A stretch of DNA of 64,000 nucleotides from Anthoceros angustus (GCA_010909165.1 MU008209.1:186001-250000), one strand, 5' to 3'; shown: positions 1 to 11,204, numbered from the stretch's first letter. Notes: generated by a model not told the origin, from the letters alone. Translations and numbers: made by a program.

Positions 1-440
1 CCTACAAAAAAAACAAAACCCAACTCATTTCCTACCTCCGAGGAGAGTCTGTAGCCCACAACAGGGATGACACTTTTTTTTCCTCAAAACTCAGTTACTT
101 ATAATGTAACAACTTGTGATGCTGCACATTGTTCAACTATGAATCCTACCAAGGATTAGATACGATCTTCTAAGGCAGGTATGCAGGGAAAGGGTGAAAA
201 ATGTACTTATATACAAAGTTATCAAGACGAAGGAGCATTAGTTGGATGGATTGCCTCTAATGTATTATCTCATCCAAGCCCCAATGATCCATCTGACTAT
301 ACTAATTTATTATTTATGTTTGGAATCGGGGATATGCAATTCGGATTTTTTTCTCAACAAGAGTCTAGAATACTTGGCCTTGGTAGAGGAGATTTCGAGT
401 GTTCCTTGGAATAATACGATCCATCCGTATATGATCTTGC

Positions 441-494
441 AGGAAGGGTAATACTGTTCCCTTAAACAGGAAGGGTAATACTGCTCCCTTAAAC
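441..494. repeat. 27-bp tandem repeat, 2 copies
   Basis: Two adjacent copies (441-467 and 468-494) beginning AGGAAGGGTAATACTG and ending TCCCTTAAAC differ at one base. No function is apparent. Confidence 0.9.
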
Positions 495-530
495 AAATTA
501 TCAATAATCAATCCATATTCAGTGAATGGA

Positions 531-626
531 TTGTGTTCCTGCATATCAAATTGTATAACCGGTTGTGTTCCTGCATATCAAATTGTATAACCGGTTGTGT
601 TCCTGCATATCAAATTGTATAACCGG
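531..626. repeat. 32-bp tandem repeat, 3 identical copies
   Basis: Three perfect head-to-tail copies (531-562, 563-594, 595-626), each starting TTGTGTTCCTGC and ending TATAACCGG. Perfect identity points to a recent slippage expansion. There are no unrelated spacers between copies, so it is not a CRISPR-like array. Confidence 0.95.
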
Positions 627-1949
627 TAATTTTAGCTCCGAACTCTTGTTAACTGGTCTTGTCAAATTGTACAATATGGAAGCATGATATATTTATGGGC
701 TCCCTAGAAATAAAATGGCACTGAATATTGTGAACAAACACCAAAAGGATTTCATTTTGAAAATAACATTTGGGGAGACACCAAACACCAATAATACATC
801 TATGGACAATGTTACCCACTTCTCCATATATTAAACATTTCATTAAATGACTCGATGTATCATCATACTTGTATGAGACATAATTTATTTTTTAAGATTA
901 GGTTCAATTATCTTTGTAAGTCAGGGTTTATTAGAGGTCATCATATAGTTATCTTTATTAGGGTTTAGCATTTATCTTATAATACAATAGGTAGATAGGG
1001 GATTCAATACCCATACTAGATATTTATAGCCAAGGACTTCTTCGTTAATGGACATCCAGACGTAATGATTGAACATATCCAAACATAATATAAAATTTAT
1101 ATATATATATGCAAATTTTTATAATAAATATTATAAAATTATATATAATGGTACATACCTATGGACACACCTGCTCCGGATTTGGGATTCGGGCTCGTGT
1201 GATATAAAATACTCAAAAACAGCAAACCTAAATTCAAACCAGCTGCACAGGCGCACCAACGGCTACATTGCGGTAGCCACGCCGCCCAAATTCAAACCGA
1301 AGTGCACCCGCCCAAGCGCTACGTCCATTTTGTGCAGTCGAAGGCGCGTAAAACTGGCCTTCTAAGCCTGTGGCGCGAACGCAGGCCGCAACCACCTTAG
1401 CGCTACTCCCGTTCGGCAAGCACCATTTCGGGTCTTTCGGACGCGGTTAATCTTGGTGCCGTTCTTCGCTGCCAGGCCCCCACCTATAACACATCTCCTG
1501 TTTCCAGATGCAATTGACAGTTCTCCTCGCAGCGCTCCCCAGTCTGCTCATTGCGCTCCGTCTCCTCGGCATTTGTGTTTGCCCCATCTGTCTCTTACAA
1601 TCCGGTAGCTGGTCGGAAGCGGTGCACTCGCAGCTGGAGGTTGCTCGCTTGTGCGTCCTGCATTTTGTTGTAATCGGTGTGCCAAGTGTGTCTTTCTGCG
1701 GAAGCGTGATTTCCTGCTTTGCGCTTCAGCAGCGCATCAGGCTGTGCGGGTCTGATCCTCCTGTTTCTGACGCGGGTGAGGTTATGGTGCAGGCTCTTGC
1801 TTGGGAGTTGTGAGGCTGACGGCTTGCTTTGCAGCAGGTGCTTCTTTGGTTTTTGTTCTCGTGGCTTTCTCGCCTTGCTCGATGCAGTGTAACGTTGCAG
1901 CAGGGCTGACATATCCTGGAAAGTGTGCTTGTTCGTCCTGCAGGAAGGA

Positions 1950-3661
1950 ATGGATAATTCTGCGAGGAGAGTTACGCGCAGCCAGGCACGGGCATCTGGC
2001 GGCGGTGGTAAGTTCAGCAGGGATCTGGTATTGTGTATCTGATGCGGAGGCAGTGTGAAGTTAGAAGGTTCGTTTGATCGTTTTCTGATGGCGTCGTGTT
2101 CTTTTTGCAGCAGTGAGTGTGCCTGCCACGCCTGTGAGCGTGAAGAAGTCTGTTCTGGCCAGCTCCAGGAAGAAGACGGGCCGTAGGGCTCTTGCGGACT
2201 TGACGAATGACTCTCCTGTTGCAGGTCTGACGCCCTTGGCACACAGTTCTCCGGGTGGTGTTTTGACACCTTCATGCCCCCGGGTGGCTCCCTCTTCTGA
2301 GACGTGCCAGGGCACTCCTGGAGATGAGGTGCTCCGTGCGCACGCTCTCATCATGCTTCAACAGGGGGCAGGGGAGCAGTTCAAAGTTGCCCGACCAGTG
2401 CCGTCGCTTCTTTCTCAGTTTGCTGACTCTCCCAGTTTTCTGGCGGCCCCAACTCCCGCTAATACTCCTGCTAATGTAGTGTGGCCAAGCAGCGGGCAAG
2501 AGGGACCTGAGTTGCCAATCTCGTGCCTGGTTAGCCCGACCTCTGCACGCGAGAGCACAGTTTCCGTTGTTGCTTTGGACAGTGTTGCCGAGTCGAGTGG
2601 GCCGATTTTGGAAAGCACTTGGTCGACAGTGCCTCTCTGCTCGCCAAAGACCTCACCGGAGAACGAGGCCACTGTTCAGGATGATAGTATCCAGGCGTCA
2701 GAAGTTCATCTATCTGTTGTGGAAGTTGCGACAAATAACGTGGTACGGTTTAATGCTGCCATTTGTTTCAGAGTTGATGTTCTCGCTGCCACACTTGTCG
2801 GGTAGCTCTTAACCTACTTCTTCTTCTGGGCTGCAGGTCGATTTGGACATGAGTACCGCAGATCAGAATCCCCGCACACTTCTGTTTGAATCTCCTGCGA
2901 AAAATTGCACACTCGTCAACAAGCCAGCTTTGACTGAAACCGAAGATCCGGTGCAATCTACTCCAACTGTCAAAGCTGGTTCAGCTGAAGGTGAAGAGGA
3001 CAGGTGGTCTGTGGATGTGAATGTGCGCTCGCCTCCTTCTCCAGGCGGAGTTGATGACATGTCCTATGACCCTCTGGATGACGACTCAACAGATAGTGAG
3101 ACATCAATGGACTTTGCAAAGAGGATTGAAGCCTGCTCAAGCTCGCCTGAGGTGGAAAAGAAAGTAGCAGGGGAGTCTGAGCTGGTGAGCACCCCCTTGA
3201 TTGGGAATCCGAACTTCGTCAAGTTCCGATTAAGGGAAGAAAAAGATGGGCCTATCGACGGGGCGGATGAGCCCGACGTTTGGGTACACAGAAAACCTGC
3301 TACAGAAGGCCACTTCGAGGAATTTGACAACGAAGATGAGTGCGACGAAGATGAGTGGGCAGATTGCGAAGAGGAGTATGATGGCGAGGAAGAATATGAT
3401 GACTTCGATGAAGTGGATTGCGATGAGCTTTGCATGGGTATCAGCCACATTTCCATGAGCGAACATGGTCTGAAGGGACTGCCAAAGCCATCTGGCACAC
3501 ACAAGCGCTTCCATTATGGCAGCGATGGCGAGATGGAGGAAGAGATCGTGAAAGCTGCCAGTGAAGAGGATGTCCGCGTCCTATCTCCCAGCATCACGAG
3601 GTTGAGGGGCCTGCCGACTCCTCTTGGGGAGCACCTTCGTTTTGCTGAAGATAGTGAGTAG
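1950..3661 (+). CDS. Acidic Asp/Glu-rich protein with a destruction box
   Basis: Three exons fit well: 1950-2007, 2111-2742 (or 2739) and 2837-3661, with donor GTAAGT at 2008 and acceptors TTTTTGCAG and GGCTGCAG; the frame is kept through both junctions. The start gives MDNSARRVTRSQARASG, a basic N-terminus. About residue 40 lies RRALADLTN, a perfect RxxLxxxxN destruction box as in APC/C substrates. The middle is Ser/Pro/Thr-rich and the C-terminal third has a strongly acidic D/E run. It ends with two related motifs, GLPKPSGTHKRF and GLPTPLGEHLRF. I recall plant 'aspartic/glutamic acid-rich' proteins with this layout but cannot name the family with certainty. A cell-cycle-regulated nuclear protein is inference from the degron and composition. 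Confidence 0.75.
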
Positions 3662-4596
3662 GTTGGCATGCAAGTTGGTGGATTGGTTTGCACCTAACAT
3701 CGGGTTAGATGTGGAGCATCTCGCTCTCATTGTTTCAATCGCATTCATCCCTTTTGAATGCCTCTCTCGGGTACCGGCATTGTGAATGCTGGGAATTCTC
3801 TCGTGTATAGAACGATCATGGAAGAGATGCGTTTTCTTTTGAACTCACGGCACCTCTGCAACACTTGAAGTGCAGTACCTAGTTTCAGTCAAAATATGAT
3901 ATGGCACCTGGAGAAAGAACAGCTTGTGTGCAAAATTCCGGAGCTATTTTCCTCTTAACGGCATATAAACTTGGTTTGCTGAATATAGGCAGGTGTCTTC
4001 AGTGAAATGTGGTTGCCATGGCAGAAGCAGACGGCTGGGCCAACTTGTCCCGAAGACCTGGTGTACAGGTTGGTAGGAATATGCAACGTCATAGCAACTA
4101 AGGAAGGAAGTTGATTACGACGATATGGTGCCCCTGTGGTTGACACAAAGGGGAGGCTATCTTAGGGTCTTCACGGATCTGCAATGAATGAATAGAGGTA
4201 CGGCGGCAGCATCATTTGTTGGCGGCACAGCCCACTTTGGGATGTACCAGAGCCTACAAAGCATCACACAAGCCAAGGCAAACCCTGCGCCTGCCAGAGT
4301 TTCACAAATTGTGAATACAAGCTCATGTCAAGTTGGTTCCTGCTCATGTGAGGTCAGCCAGTTTTGCAAGTTGATGAATAACAGCTCATGTCAAGTTGGT
4401 TCATGTGAGGTTAACCTTTCACAGGAGGTGATGACAACTGAGCTCTTCTAAAAAAAATAGCTATCTTGTCGGCGTTGCCATTGTGGCAAGTCCGATCCAA
4501 AATTGTCTGCCCTGAGGACCTGAAGGGCTGCAAGGCCAAGTCCTGTGAACCTGTTGTCGTTGTACAAACTAAAACCAAGGTCAAGGAGAAAAAATA
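3662..4596. other. Intergenic, convergent 3' ends
   Basis: Lies between the 3' end of the acidic protein gene (+) and the 3' end of FabZ (-). An 87-codon frame at 4188-4451 is not supported by any domain. It contains a short imperfect repeat: GCTCATGTCAAGTTGGTTC occurs at 4321 and again at about 4384. Nothing else seen. Confidence 0.6.
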
Positions 4597-5729
4597 TCAC
4601 TCCTTTTCGGTCGCCAAGGCTAACAAAAACTCTCCTTCGCAGACTATTTCCCCGCCCACATACGCTTTGCCTTCCAGCTTGGCTATGCCAAAGCGCTTCT
4701 GGTACTTAATCAGATTCATGCGCATCACCAGAGTGTCTCCGGGGACAACCGGCTTCCGCCACCGGACTTTGTCAACTCCTGCAAAATAGAAAATCTCCTT
4801 GGTGCCCCCGCCGCTCCCACTTTCGTCTGGCGGCAGCATCACGATGCCTCCCACTTGCGCCAGGGCCTGCTTGAAAGGAAAAAAAGGAAGAAAGCACACA
4901 AACGATCATCGCAACATAGAGATTACCGATCAAAAGAAAGTGGCAACACCCGAGTGAACCCCGTGGGGCCAGCTTACCTCGACCATAAGAACACCAGGCA
5001 TGATCGGGCGCTCCGGGAAGTGCCCTGGAAAGAAGTTGTCGTTGATGGTCACATTCTTGATGGCCACAGCGGACACACCAGGAGTATGCTCAATCACCCG
5101 GTCCACCAGCAAGAAGGGAAATCTGCAGCCAATTGCAAGCAACCACCTTGAAGCCCTGTCCCTAAGCCTCGGACCGGGACACCTCCGCAGCATGCCACAC
5201 CCGCAACACCCGCATGCAAAGCGGGAAGTCACGCACACCACTCTCCGCTACTCGGCTGCACCATACCGATCAAGCAAGCTGAACCAGGCACCTGTGAGGA
5301 AGAATGTTTCGGATCCGGTTGATGTCCAGCACAGTCGGAAACGCCGCGACACCTGCTCTTCACACCAACCATTCCACCAGCTCAGCCCGTGATCCGCAAC
5401 AACGAGTCCTCGAACACAGCACAACTTCAAAAACTCCACTCACGTTTCTCGATCGGAACCTCCGTCACAGCGGGCGTCTCCGCCTCGGGAGCCGCATCCG
5501 CAGCCGCAGCCGCATCCAGCGTGGCCGCTCCATCCGCGGCCACCTCGCACCGGACCGGCCCCCTCCTCCTGCTGCTACGGCAGCTGCTCCCCGCCTGCAA
5601 CACAACGGGCTTGCACGCCAGCACCCCGCTCCTGGCGAACCCCAGCGTACCACTGCCGCCGGATGCGCAGGTAGCCGGCGGCTGCAGCAGACGCGCCTCC
5701 ACGCACGCTGTTCTCCCGAGAGCCTCCAT
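4597..5729 (-). CDS. FabZ: Plastid 3-hydroxyacyl-ACP dehydratase FabZ
   Basis: Dehydrates 3-hydroxyacyl-ACP to trans-2-enoyl-ACP in plastid type II fatty-acid synthesis. Four exons on the minus strand, 5729-5444, 5352-5292, 5122-4978 and 4866-4597, all with GT-AG borders and consistent phase. The start at 5729 gives MEALGRTAC followed by an Ala/Arg/Ser-rich stretch, a plausible chloroplast transit peptide of about 60-70 residues. The core reads [20 protein letters not shown], then the active-site region [15 protein letters not shown] with the catalytic His, then VEALAQ with the catalytic Glu at the exon 3/4 junction. The C-terminus [16 protein letters not shown] is typical of the hot-dog fold. 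No damage is visible. An upstream in-frame ATG at about 5900 would lengthen the N-terminus, but the internal start better fits a transit peptide. Confidence 0.97.
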
Positions 5730-6227
5730 GGGCCGGACGCGCGGGGGACTCGGAAGCGGAGGCGGGGAATTGGCAAGAGCGTGGCGGGCGGGTGCGATAA
5801 AACAGCAGCCTGCCACGGGCTTTACAACAAATGCTGGTTGGTTGAAACACGAAAGAGCACATACAAGGTGACACTTCCGAGGATACCCGCTAATTAGCAA
5901 GCCCCCGGTCGGAGAAGCCTATGCCCTGCACTGACAGCACTGTGCCTATCCGATTCCACCTACACACTCCGCGACGCTCCGCACCGTCCACACCATCTCC
6001 ACTCTAACATCACCCCAATCCAACCCGGCGCAATGCACCGATGCATGCACAGCTGCTAACTCATGCTGTAATGTGAGGCGTGAAGGGCATCATGACAAGG
6101 AGCGGAGTGAAAGATTCATCATTTCACGACGCGAGGCGACCCGTGAGCGGGATGCGAAAAGCGGCAAGCGATGCATTCATGATGAGGCGGGGCGTGAGCG
6201 GGGGTGACGGAGTAATGATGAAACGAG
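5730..6227. other. FabZ promoter / GH105 3' flank
   Basis: About 500 bp between two minus-strand genes. No ORF with support. Presumed to carry the FabZ promoter and 5' leader and the GH105 3' UTR; no clear motif was identified. Confidence 0.5.
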
Positions 6228-7406
6228 CTAGTGGCCGGCCAGCTGGAGGGAGGCGAGGAGGAAGGGGCCGACGCCCTTGGCGTCGTTAGTGACCACCGCC
6301 TCGCTGAGGTAGTACTCGTAGGTGCCGTTCCGGTAGGGGTTTCCGCCGAGGCCGCCGACGGAGACGGTGCTGTTGAGGTTGATGCCGCCGTCGGGGCGGG
6401 CCTCGACGAAGTGCGTCTTGATGCCGCGGAAGCCCTTGCGGTAGACGCGGATGTAGCGGCGGGGGAGGTAGCCCTTGCGGACGCCCTTGGCGAAGCTGTA
6501 GACGAACATGGAGGAGGCGGAGGACTCGAGGTAGTTGCCCTTGCGGGAGCCCTGATCCAGCACCTCCCACCACACCCCGGACTCGTCCTGGACCTTGGCC
6601 ACGGCCTCCGCCAGGCGCTGCAGGATGGCAACAAGCTCGCCGCGCTGCGGGTGAGATCGCGGGAAGAAGTCGAGAGTGTCCACCAGCGCCATGAAGTACC
6701 AGCCGACGGCGCGGCCCCAGAAGCTCGGTGAGTCCCCGGTGACGGGGTTCGCCCACGCTTGCTGCCGGGACTCGTCGTAGCCGTGGTAGAGGAGGCCGGT
6801 GGCGGGGTCGCGCGCGTGCTTCTCCATCAGCGTGAACTGCAAGGCGATGTCGTCGAAGTTGGCCGGCTCGTCGAAGAGAACTGCGTACTGCGCGTAGAAC
6901 GGCTCCGCCATGAACAGGCCGTCCAGCCACATCTGGAACGGGTACACCAGCTTGTGCCAGAAGCCGCCTTCGTTTGTGCGCGGCTGCGTGCGGAGCTGCT
7001 CTCGGAGGAGAGCTGCGGCTTTGCGGTACTTGTCCTCCCCGGTGCGGCGCCAGAGGAAGAGGAGGACGGTGCCGGATCTGATGTTGTCCAGAGTGTAGTC
7101 TGCTGGTTTGTATGTCGGGATGGTGCCGTTGGCGGCCACGAAGGCGTCGGTGCGGTTCTTGATGAAGGCTAGGTACTTCGGGTCCTTCGTCCTCTTCCAC
7201 ACTTGCTGGATGCCGTAGAGGAGCACTCCGCGCTCGTAGTTCCACACCTCCTTCCCCGGCCCCGTCGAGTTCCAGACCTGCAGCGCTGTGTCCGCCATCC
7301 TCACGTACAGCGGCCGCTTAGCTGCCGCAGCCTGTATACATACTATCAACAAGAAGCACACCACAAGCGCGGGTTTGGTTGCCGCCGCCATAGCTCTGAG
7401 TTCCAA
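6228..7406 (-). CDS. GH105 unsaturated rhamnogalacturonyl hydrolase
   Basis: Single uninterrupted frame of 392 residues. Family GH105 (YteR type) removes the terminal unsaturated uronic acid from rhamnogalacturonan oligosaccharides made by pectate/RG lyases. A signal peptide is visible (hydrophobic core about residues 13-28, then AAAKRP), so the product should be secreted or vacuolar. An (alpha/alpha)6-barrel is implied by the motifs MWLDGLFMAEPF (about 159-170, with the presumed general acid/base Asp162), WGRAVGWYFMALVD (about 230-243), NYLESSASSMFVYSFAKG and NGTYEYYLSEAVVTNDAKG near the C-terminus. The length fits the family. The gene is intronless and GC-rich while every other conserved gene nearby except one small plastid gene is split. 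GH105 is mainly bacterial and fungal as far as I know, so horizontal origin is a reasonable inference. Start at 7406; an in-frame Met five residues later is also possible. Confidence 0.93.
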   Translation of the reverse strand: MELRAMAAATKPALVVCFLLIVCIQAAAAKRPLYVRMADTALQVWNSTGPGKEVWNYERGVLLYGIQQVWKRTKDPKYLAFIKNRTDAFVAANGTIPTYKPADYTLDNIRSGTVLLFLWRRTGEDKYRKAAALLREQLRTQPRTNEGGFWHKLVYPFQMWLDGLFMAEPFYAQYAVLFDEPANFDDIALQFTLMEKHARDPATGLLYHGYDESRQQAWANPVTGDSPSFWGRAVGWYFMALVDTLDFFPRSHPQRGELVAILQRLAEAVAKVQDESGVWWEVLDQGSRKGNYLESSASSMFVYSFAKGVRKGYLPRRYIRVYRKGFRGIKTHFVEARPDGGINLNSTVSVGGLGGNPYRNGTYEYYLSEAVVTNDAKGVGPFLLASLQLAGH

Positions 7407-7845
7407 ATGTGGAGATATCGGTGGCAGCGCGATGGCAGATGAATGGGAGCAGCAGCTTCTTGAGGTCAGATCGAAGCGAGCAGCAGCTGCTTGCCGTGCG
7501 GGATGGAAGAATTGAGAGGCTTCCGGCCTATACGGCTGGCCGGAAACCCTTCCGTACGTGGAGGAGGGAGCGGAGTGATAGAGGTGACGAATGTCCTGAC
7601 CTTACGGCGTCGGGGGCGCCATTTAGAAGCCTCTTCATCGCATTCCGGTAGACTGTGGAGGTGCCGTGGTCAACTCAGAGTCAGGCGGTAAAAGGCGTCG
7701 AGGAAATGGTCTGCGGAAATAGCGGCATAGCGCCGATGAATTGACAATAGGCACCTTAAAAGAAGATGATCTAACAGCGCGAGTCCCGACGCCTGCTAAG
7801 GTTCACCATCATCTATCGGGGTCCACAGTCCAGACTTTGACGCTT
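7407..7845. other. Intergenic, GH105 promoter side
   Basis: Between the GH105 start and the 3' end of the purine permease gene, both minus strand. Short overlapping frames only; no recognisable element. Confidence 0.5.
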
Positions 7846-9470
7846 TCAGCGGTCAAGTGGCTTTTGCTGCGCGGTGAGAAGGCCCCCGGAAGCATCGTCC
7901 GATGCTGTGCTGTCCTTACTGCCTGCCTGAGCTGTGGCACCTGGAGTTACCTCGGCCTTCCGCTCTATCTCCTTGGCGCTGCCGTAACTGTAGCAGGCGA
8001 AGCTCCAGACGGTGAGAATGAGGGCAAGAATTTTGGAGCCACCCATGGGGTCATTGAATATGATAACCGCAGCAACTGCAGTGACGGGCACCCGGGCGGC
8101 ATTCAGAACTCCCGCGTACAGGGTGGAGCACAGGTATAGAATGCCGACTGCTCCAAGAACTCCTAACTGGAAAGTGATAGCCGCCCAGAACAAGACCTGG
8201 AAGTATTCTCCTCTGCCGTGTTTGAAATGCTCCGCTTCCCTGTCACAGGTGCACATGACGAGATAAATTTCTAGGTCAGGGCTGGTGACGATTCTTGAAT
8301 TGCAGGGAAAAAGCGACCGTTAGGCTAGCATCAAAACAGAGCGAGAGAGTTGAGGATGTGACCAGTTCGGAATCGGGTTCTTGGCTGTGGCAAGTACCAT
8401 GATGCAGCTGTGAAGTCCCCATTGATAATCACTCCGATTGTGGTGAAGAGAGTTGCAAAGAATCCAGTCATCGTCTGTGCCTCTAAAACCACTCGGAACG
8501 ACTTTCTTCCCAGATACTTGATGAAGAGCAACTCTGATAGAGCGAAAATGAGGCCATGCCCAGCCGAGCCAACTATGTCCAGCAAAAATCCGACCTGCGA
8601 ATCAAGTCAGTTGTTGAGAAGGACTTCTCATCAGACTTGATTAACCTGGCATATGAGGACTTACAGCATATCCTTTGCACACGAGGACTTACAGCATATT
8701 GCTTCTGACTCACACCAGGTGGCCTGTCGTTGCTGGAATCCAGCGCCAAAACCACTGCTCCTGCTGTCATAACTACGATGGCATTCGTTGCCGTCAGAGT
8801 GATCCTTTTGCCAACAAGAAGATAGGCACAGATACCAGTGAAAGCAAGAGAGCTTGTGGAAAGCAGGGCTGCAGTTGACGCCGGAAGGTAAGCATAAGCC
8901 CAGGTGAAGGCAAGATTATCGCCGGCACTGAGGAGGCCGAGCACTGCATAGGCCAGCAACAACTTCCAGGAGAGACGGGAAGGGCATGTCTTCTGACCGA
9001 CGCACATAACCAACAGCACAGCTGCGGGGATGGGAAACCCTACAGCAGCAATCCAAGCCAGCAGCCATTTCTTGTTGCCTCCATCCACGAAGTACAATCG
9101 AGTAAGGAGCGAGGAAGCGGGAAACGCAACCATCATTCCAAGAGTACTCAGAAGCAAGAGTATCCAGTAACTGGCTCGTTTCCTCTCATAAAGCTCCCAG
9201 CACGACCGGTACAGCTTGTGCAAACGCGCCACGAGCTCCCCCGCATCCCTGAGCGGCAGGAAATCCTTGCCAAGCTTTGTTTCAGGGTCGCGATCCCCTG
9301 CTTGCGAGCACAAACACCACGACCAGAACCTTTTTCACAAAATCCACCAAACAGAGATGCAAGAAAGTTCGCTACATCATGCAGGAGCTCTGGATGCAAA
9401 ACAACCAGCGGGATGGCAGCACAGAACAGAACCAAGTACACCTACCTTGAAACTCCACGTCCTGAAACAT
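7846..9470 (-). CDS. Purine permease (PUP) family transporter
   Basis: Plant PUPs are proton-coupled importers of purines, cytokinins or alkaloids in the drug/metabolite transporter superfamily. Proposed exons, minus strand: 9470-9446 (MFQDVEFQ), 9297-8714, 8594-8398 and 8239-7846; the phases join cleanly. The N-terminal half shows RASYWILLLLSTLGMM and then FVDGGNKKWLLAWIAAVGFP, the PUP signature between TM1 and TM2. SAGDNLAFTWAYAYLPAST and LLSTSSLAFTGICAYLLVGKR follow. The C-terminal exon carries EAEHFKHGRGEY, then LYLCSTLYAGVLNAARVPV and LILTVWSFACYSYG, ending in a hydrophilic tail. About ten TM segments are expected and visible. The tiny first exon is the least certain part. The substrate cannot be deduced. 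Confidence 0.9.
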
Positions 9471-10037
9471 TGTTCCTGCAAAAAAGGCAGCGTCCCGGCT
9501 CCTCAAAATCGGAACTTCCCTCCCTGCGCTTCCTCCAAATCTGCATTACGCGCCGAAGAAGATGGCATCATTGAACCCCGCCCGCCATGCCGGCCCTGAG
9601 AGCTCCATCCAGGAGCCGAAACGGATGCGCGGGCGCGCCGAGAGTCTCCTTCACGCAGAGCAGGAACGGTGCTCCATGGCGCGCGACAGAGATCACAGCG
9701 AGTACACCAGGCTGGGCCCTTGTGTAATGGTGGCGGGGAATGCTGCTGCAGAAGGGCCAAGCAGCGCCAAGCATGGCCAAGCCGAGAGACCTGGAATTTT
9801 GAGGTTCATCCCACGCCAAGTGGACGTCCCACCAGGACAACTGCAGTTCGCGATCTTTTTCGAATACCGAACCGCGTACACGGCGACTGGCAACTCCGGT
9901 CACTCGGGCCAGAGTGTACAGACCCGCAGAGGTGAAAATCTCAAAAGGCTCAGAAGACCATTCTGTCATCCGGGTCAGGAACTGTGGCTCAGGTGTGCCA
10001 CAATGGTCATGTGTCATCACAGCCACCAATCTGCGTA
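9471..10037. other. GC-rich upstream region of the permease gene
   Basis: Contains a 153-codon minus frame (10029-9568) overlapped by an equally long plus frame; neither has a recognisable domain and both are explained by GC-rich sequence. Probably promoter and untranslated leader. An acceptor-like TTTTTTGCAG lies just upstream of the ATG at 9470, so a 5' UTR intron is possible. Confidence 0.45.
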
Positions 10038-10104
10038 GAGCGAGGATCGAACCCGGGTGACCCTCCGGATGGAAGGATCGTCCGACCGCTTGGCTATTTC
10101 AGAT
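10038..10104 (-). pseudogene. tRNA-like sequence with pol III A and B boxes
   Basis: On the minus strand TAGCCAAGCGG matches the A-box consensus TRGCNNAGYNGG and, about 45 nt on, GGTTCGATCC matches the B box, with a mostly paired T arm (CCGGG/CTCGC). The seven bases before the A box do not pair with the seven after the T arm, so no acceptor stem forms and no convincing anticodon loop is seen. A decayed tRNA or a tRNA-derived SINE head is likelier than a working tRNA gene. Confidence 0.4.
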
Positions 10105-10165
10105 GGTTGACCAAAAGAGAATATATTAAAAATATAAACAAACTATGACATACAGAAGTAAAAAG

Positions 10166-10262
10166 CTCTCGTACAAGTTGTCAAGTACCAAGTCCCATGA
10201 CGGAAATCCGTCCTTAGTGGACTCAAATAAAATTCTTCTTCTTCTTCTTCTCGAAAGAAGAA
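10166..10262 (+). repeat. Dispersed repeat family 1, copy A
   Basis: Shares CAAGTACCAAGTCCC, then CGGAAATCCGTCCTTAGTGG and an AATAAAATTC(TTC)n tail with copy B at 10,740-10,960. The TTC-rich 3' tail resembles the end of a SINE or LINE. Just after it lies a small TTC/GAA inverted repeat. Confidence 0.8.
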
Positions 10263-10611
10263 GAAGACGCCAGCTCTTCAGATGGAATGAACCCATGTTA
10301 TCTACCTTAGACAGACCGGCAGACCACGCGCACTATCTTACCAAGATGAGGATAATGTAGCTTTAAAATGGGCTATCATATCATTTGTCTATCAACTCTT
10401 AAAAATTTTCACAGCTAAGGTTAGAAAATATGGATAATTATATTATTTGTCTATCAACTCTTTAAGTACTTCACAGCTAAGGTTGGAAATCGTGTGGTTT
10501 TCGATCATGGTTTCCTATAATTTGTTTTCCGATCAATCATTATAATTATTATAATTATCTTTACTAAATTTACTATAAATAAATTTTATATAAAATAATT
10601 AGATGTAAAAC

Positions 10612-11165
10612 TACACAGACATATGTGTTAGAGAGGCTCAATAGAATACCCTATAGAAAGTGAAAACAAATGATGGGGAGCTGAGCAAGGCTTGTCTATG
10701 TTTGTCTAAATGGCTTAAGCCAAATGGATACACATTTATACTTATATGGGGTGCCTAAAGGGAGTGGATGCCCTTGGTGCAAGTACCTTAGGCATGCACT
10801 TAGATGGGTACTTAGATGGGGTGCTTAAAGGGAGTGGATGCCCTTGGTGCAAGTAGCTTAGGCACACCATGGTACAAGTTGTTAAGTACCAAGTCCCGTG
10901 ACGGAAATCCGTCCTTAGTGGACTTAAATAAAATTCTTCTTCATCTTCTTCTTCTTCTATGAAGGAGCATAATTAGAAAGACAAATGTTGTAGCAGTTTT
11001 ATATGTGTCACGTAGAGAGGTTTTGTAGGATATTAATTAGAAAGACAAAGGTTGTAGCACTTTTATGTGTCATGTAGAGAGGCCTAACAGAATATCCTAT
11101 AGGAAGCAAAGACAAGTTATGGGGAGTTGTAGCAAGGCTTGTCTATGAAGGAGCATCTTAGAGAG
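10612..11165. repeat. Diverged direct repeat of about 85 bp
   Basis: About 10,612-10,700 (GAGAGGCTCAATAGAATACC through AAGGCTTGTCTATG) recurs with substitutions at about 11,075-11,157 (GAGAGGCCTAACAGAATATC through AAGGCTTGTCTATG). Between them is copy B of family 1, so the two may flank an insertion. Confidence 0.6.
10740..10960 (+). repeat. Dispersed repeat family 1, copy B
   Basis: Longest plus-strand copy. A block containing GGAGTGGATGCCCTTGGTGC occurs twice in tandem, followed by CACACCATGGTACAAGTTG, the CGGAAATCCGTCCTTAGTGG core and a TTC-rich tail. The tandem block matches, in reverse orientation, the element at 43,425-43,622. Confidence 0.85.
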
Positions 11166-11204
11166 ACAAAGGTCATAAGGCTTTGCGATATGCCATAAAG
11201 AAAG

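Larger units (their letters stand above)
1..1949. other. Left flank, no supported gene
   Basis: AT-rich to about 1,150, then GC-rich. The only long open frames (about 70-100 codons) overlap one another in different frames and show no recognisable domain, so none is called. The stretch holds two short tandem repeats listed separately. The GC-rich part from about 1,400 to 1,949 is probably promoter and 5' leader of the gene starting at 1,950. Confidence 0.6.

Noticed and set aside
531-626. Three spaced-looking repeats reminiscent of a CRISPR array
   Set aside because: The copies are directly adjacent with no spacers, in a plant nuclear context; simple tandem repeat.
9568-10029. 153-codon minus-strand ORF upstream of the purine permease
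   Set aside because: An equally long ORF overlaps on the other strand, no domain or homology is recognisable, and it lies where promoter and leader are expected.
10038-10104. Functional tRNA gene
   Set aside because: A and B boxes are present but no acceptor stem or clear anticodon loop can be formed; kept only as a tRNA-like pseudogene.
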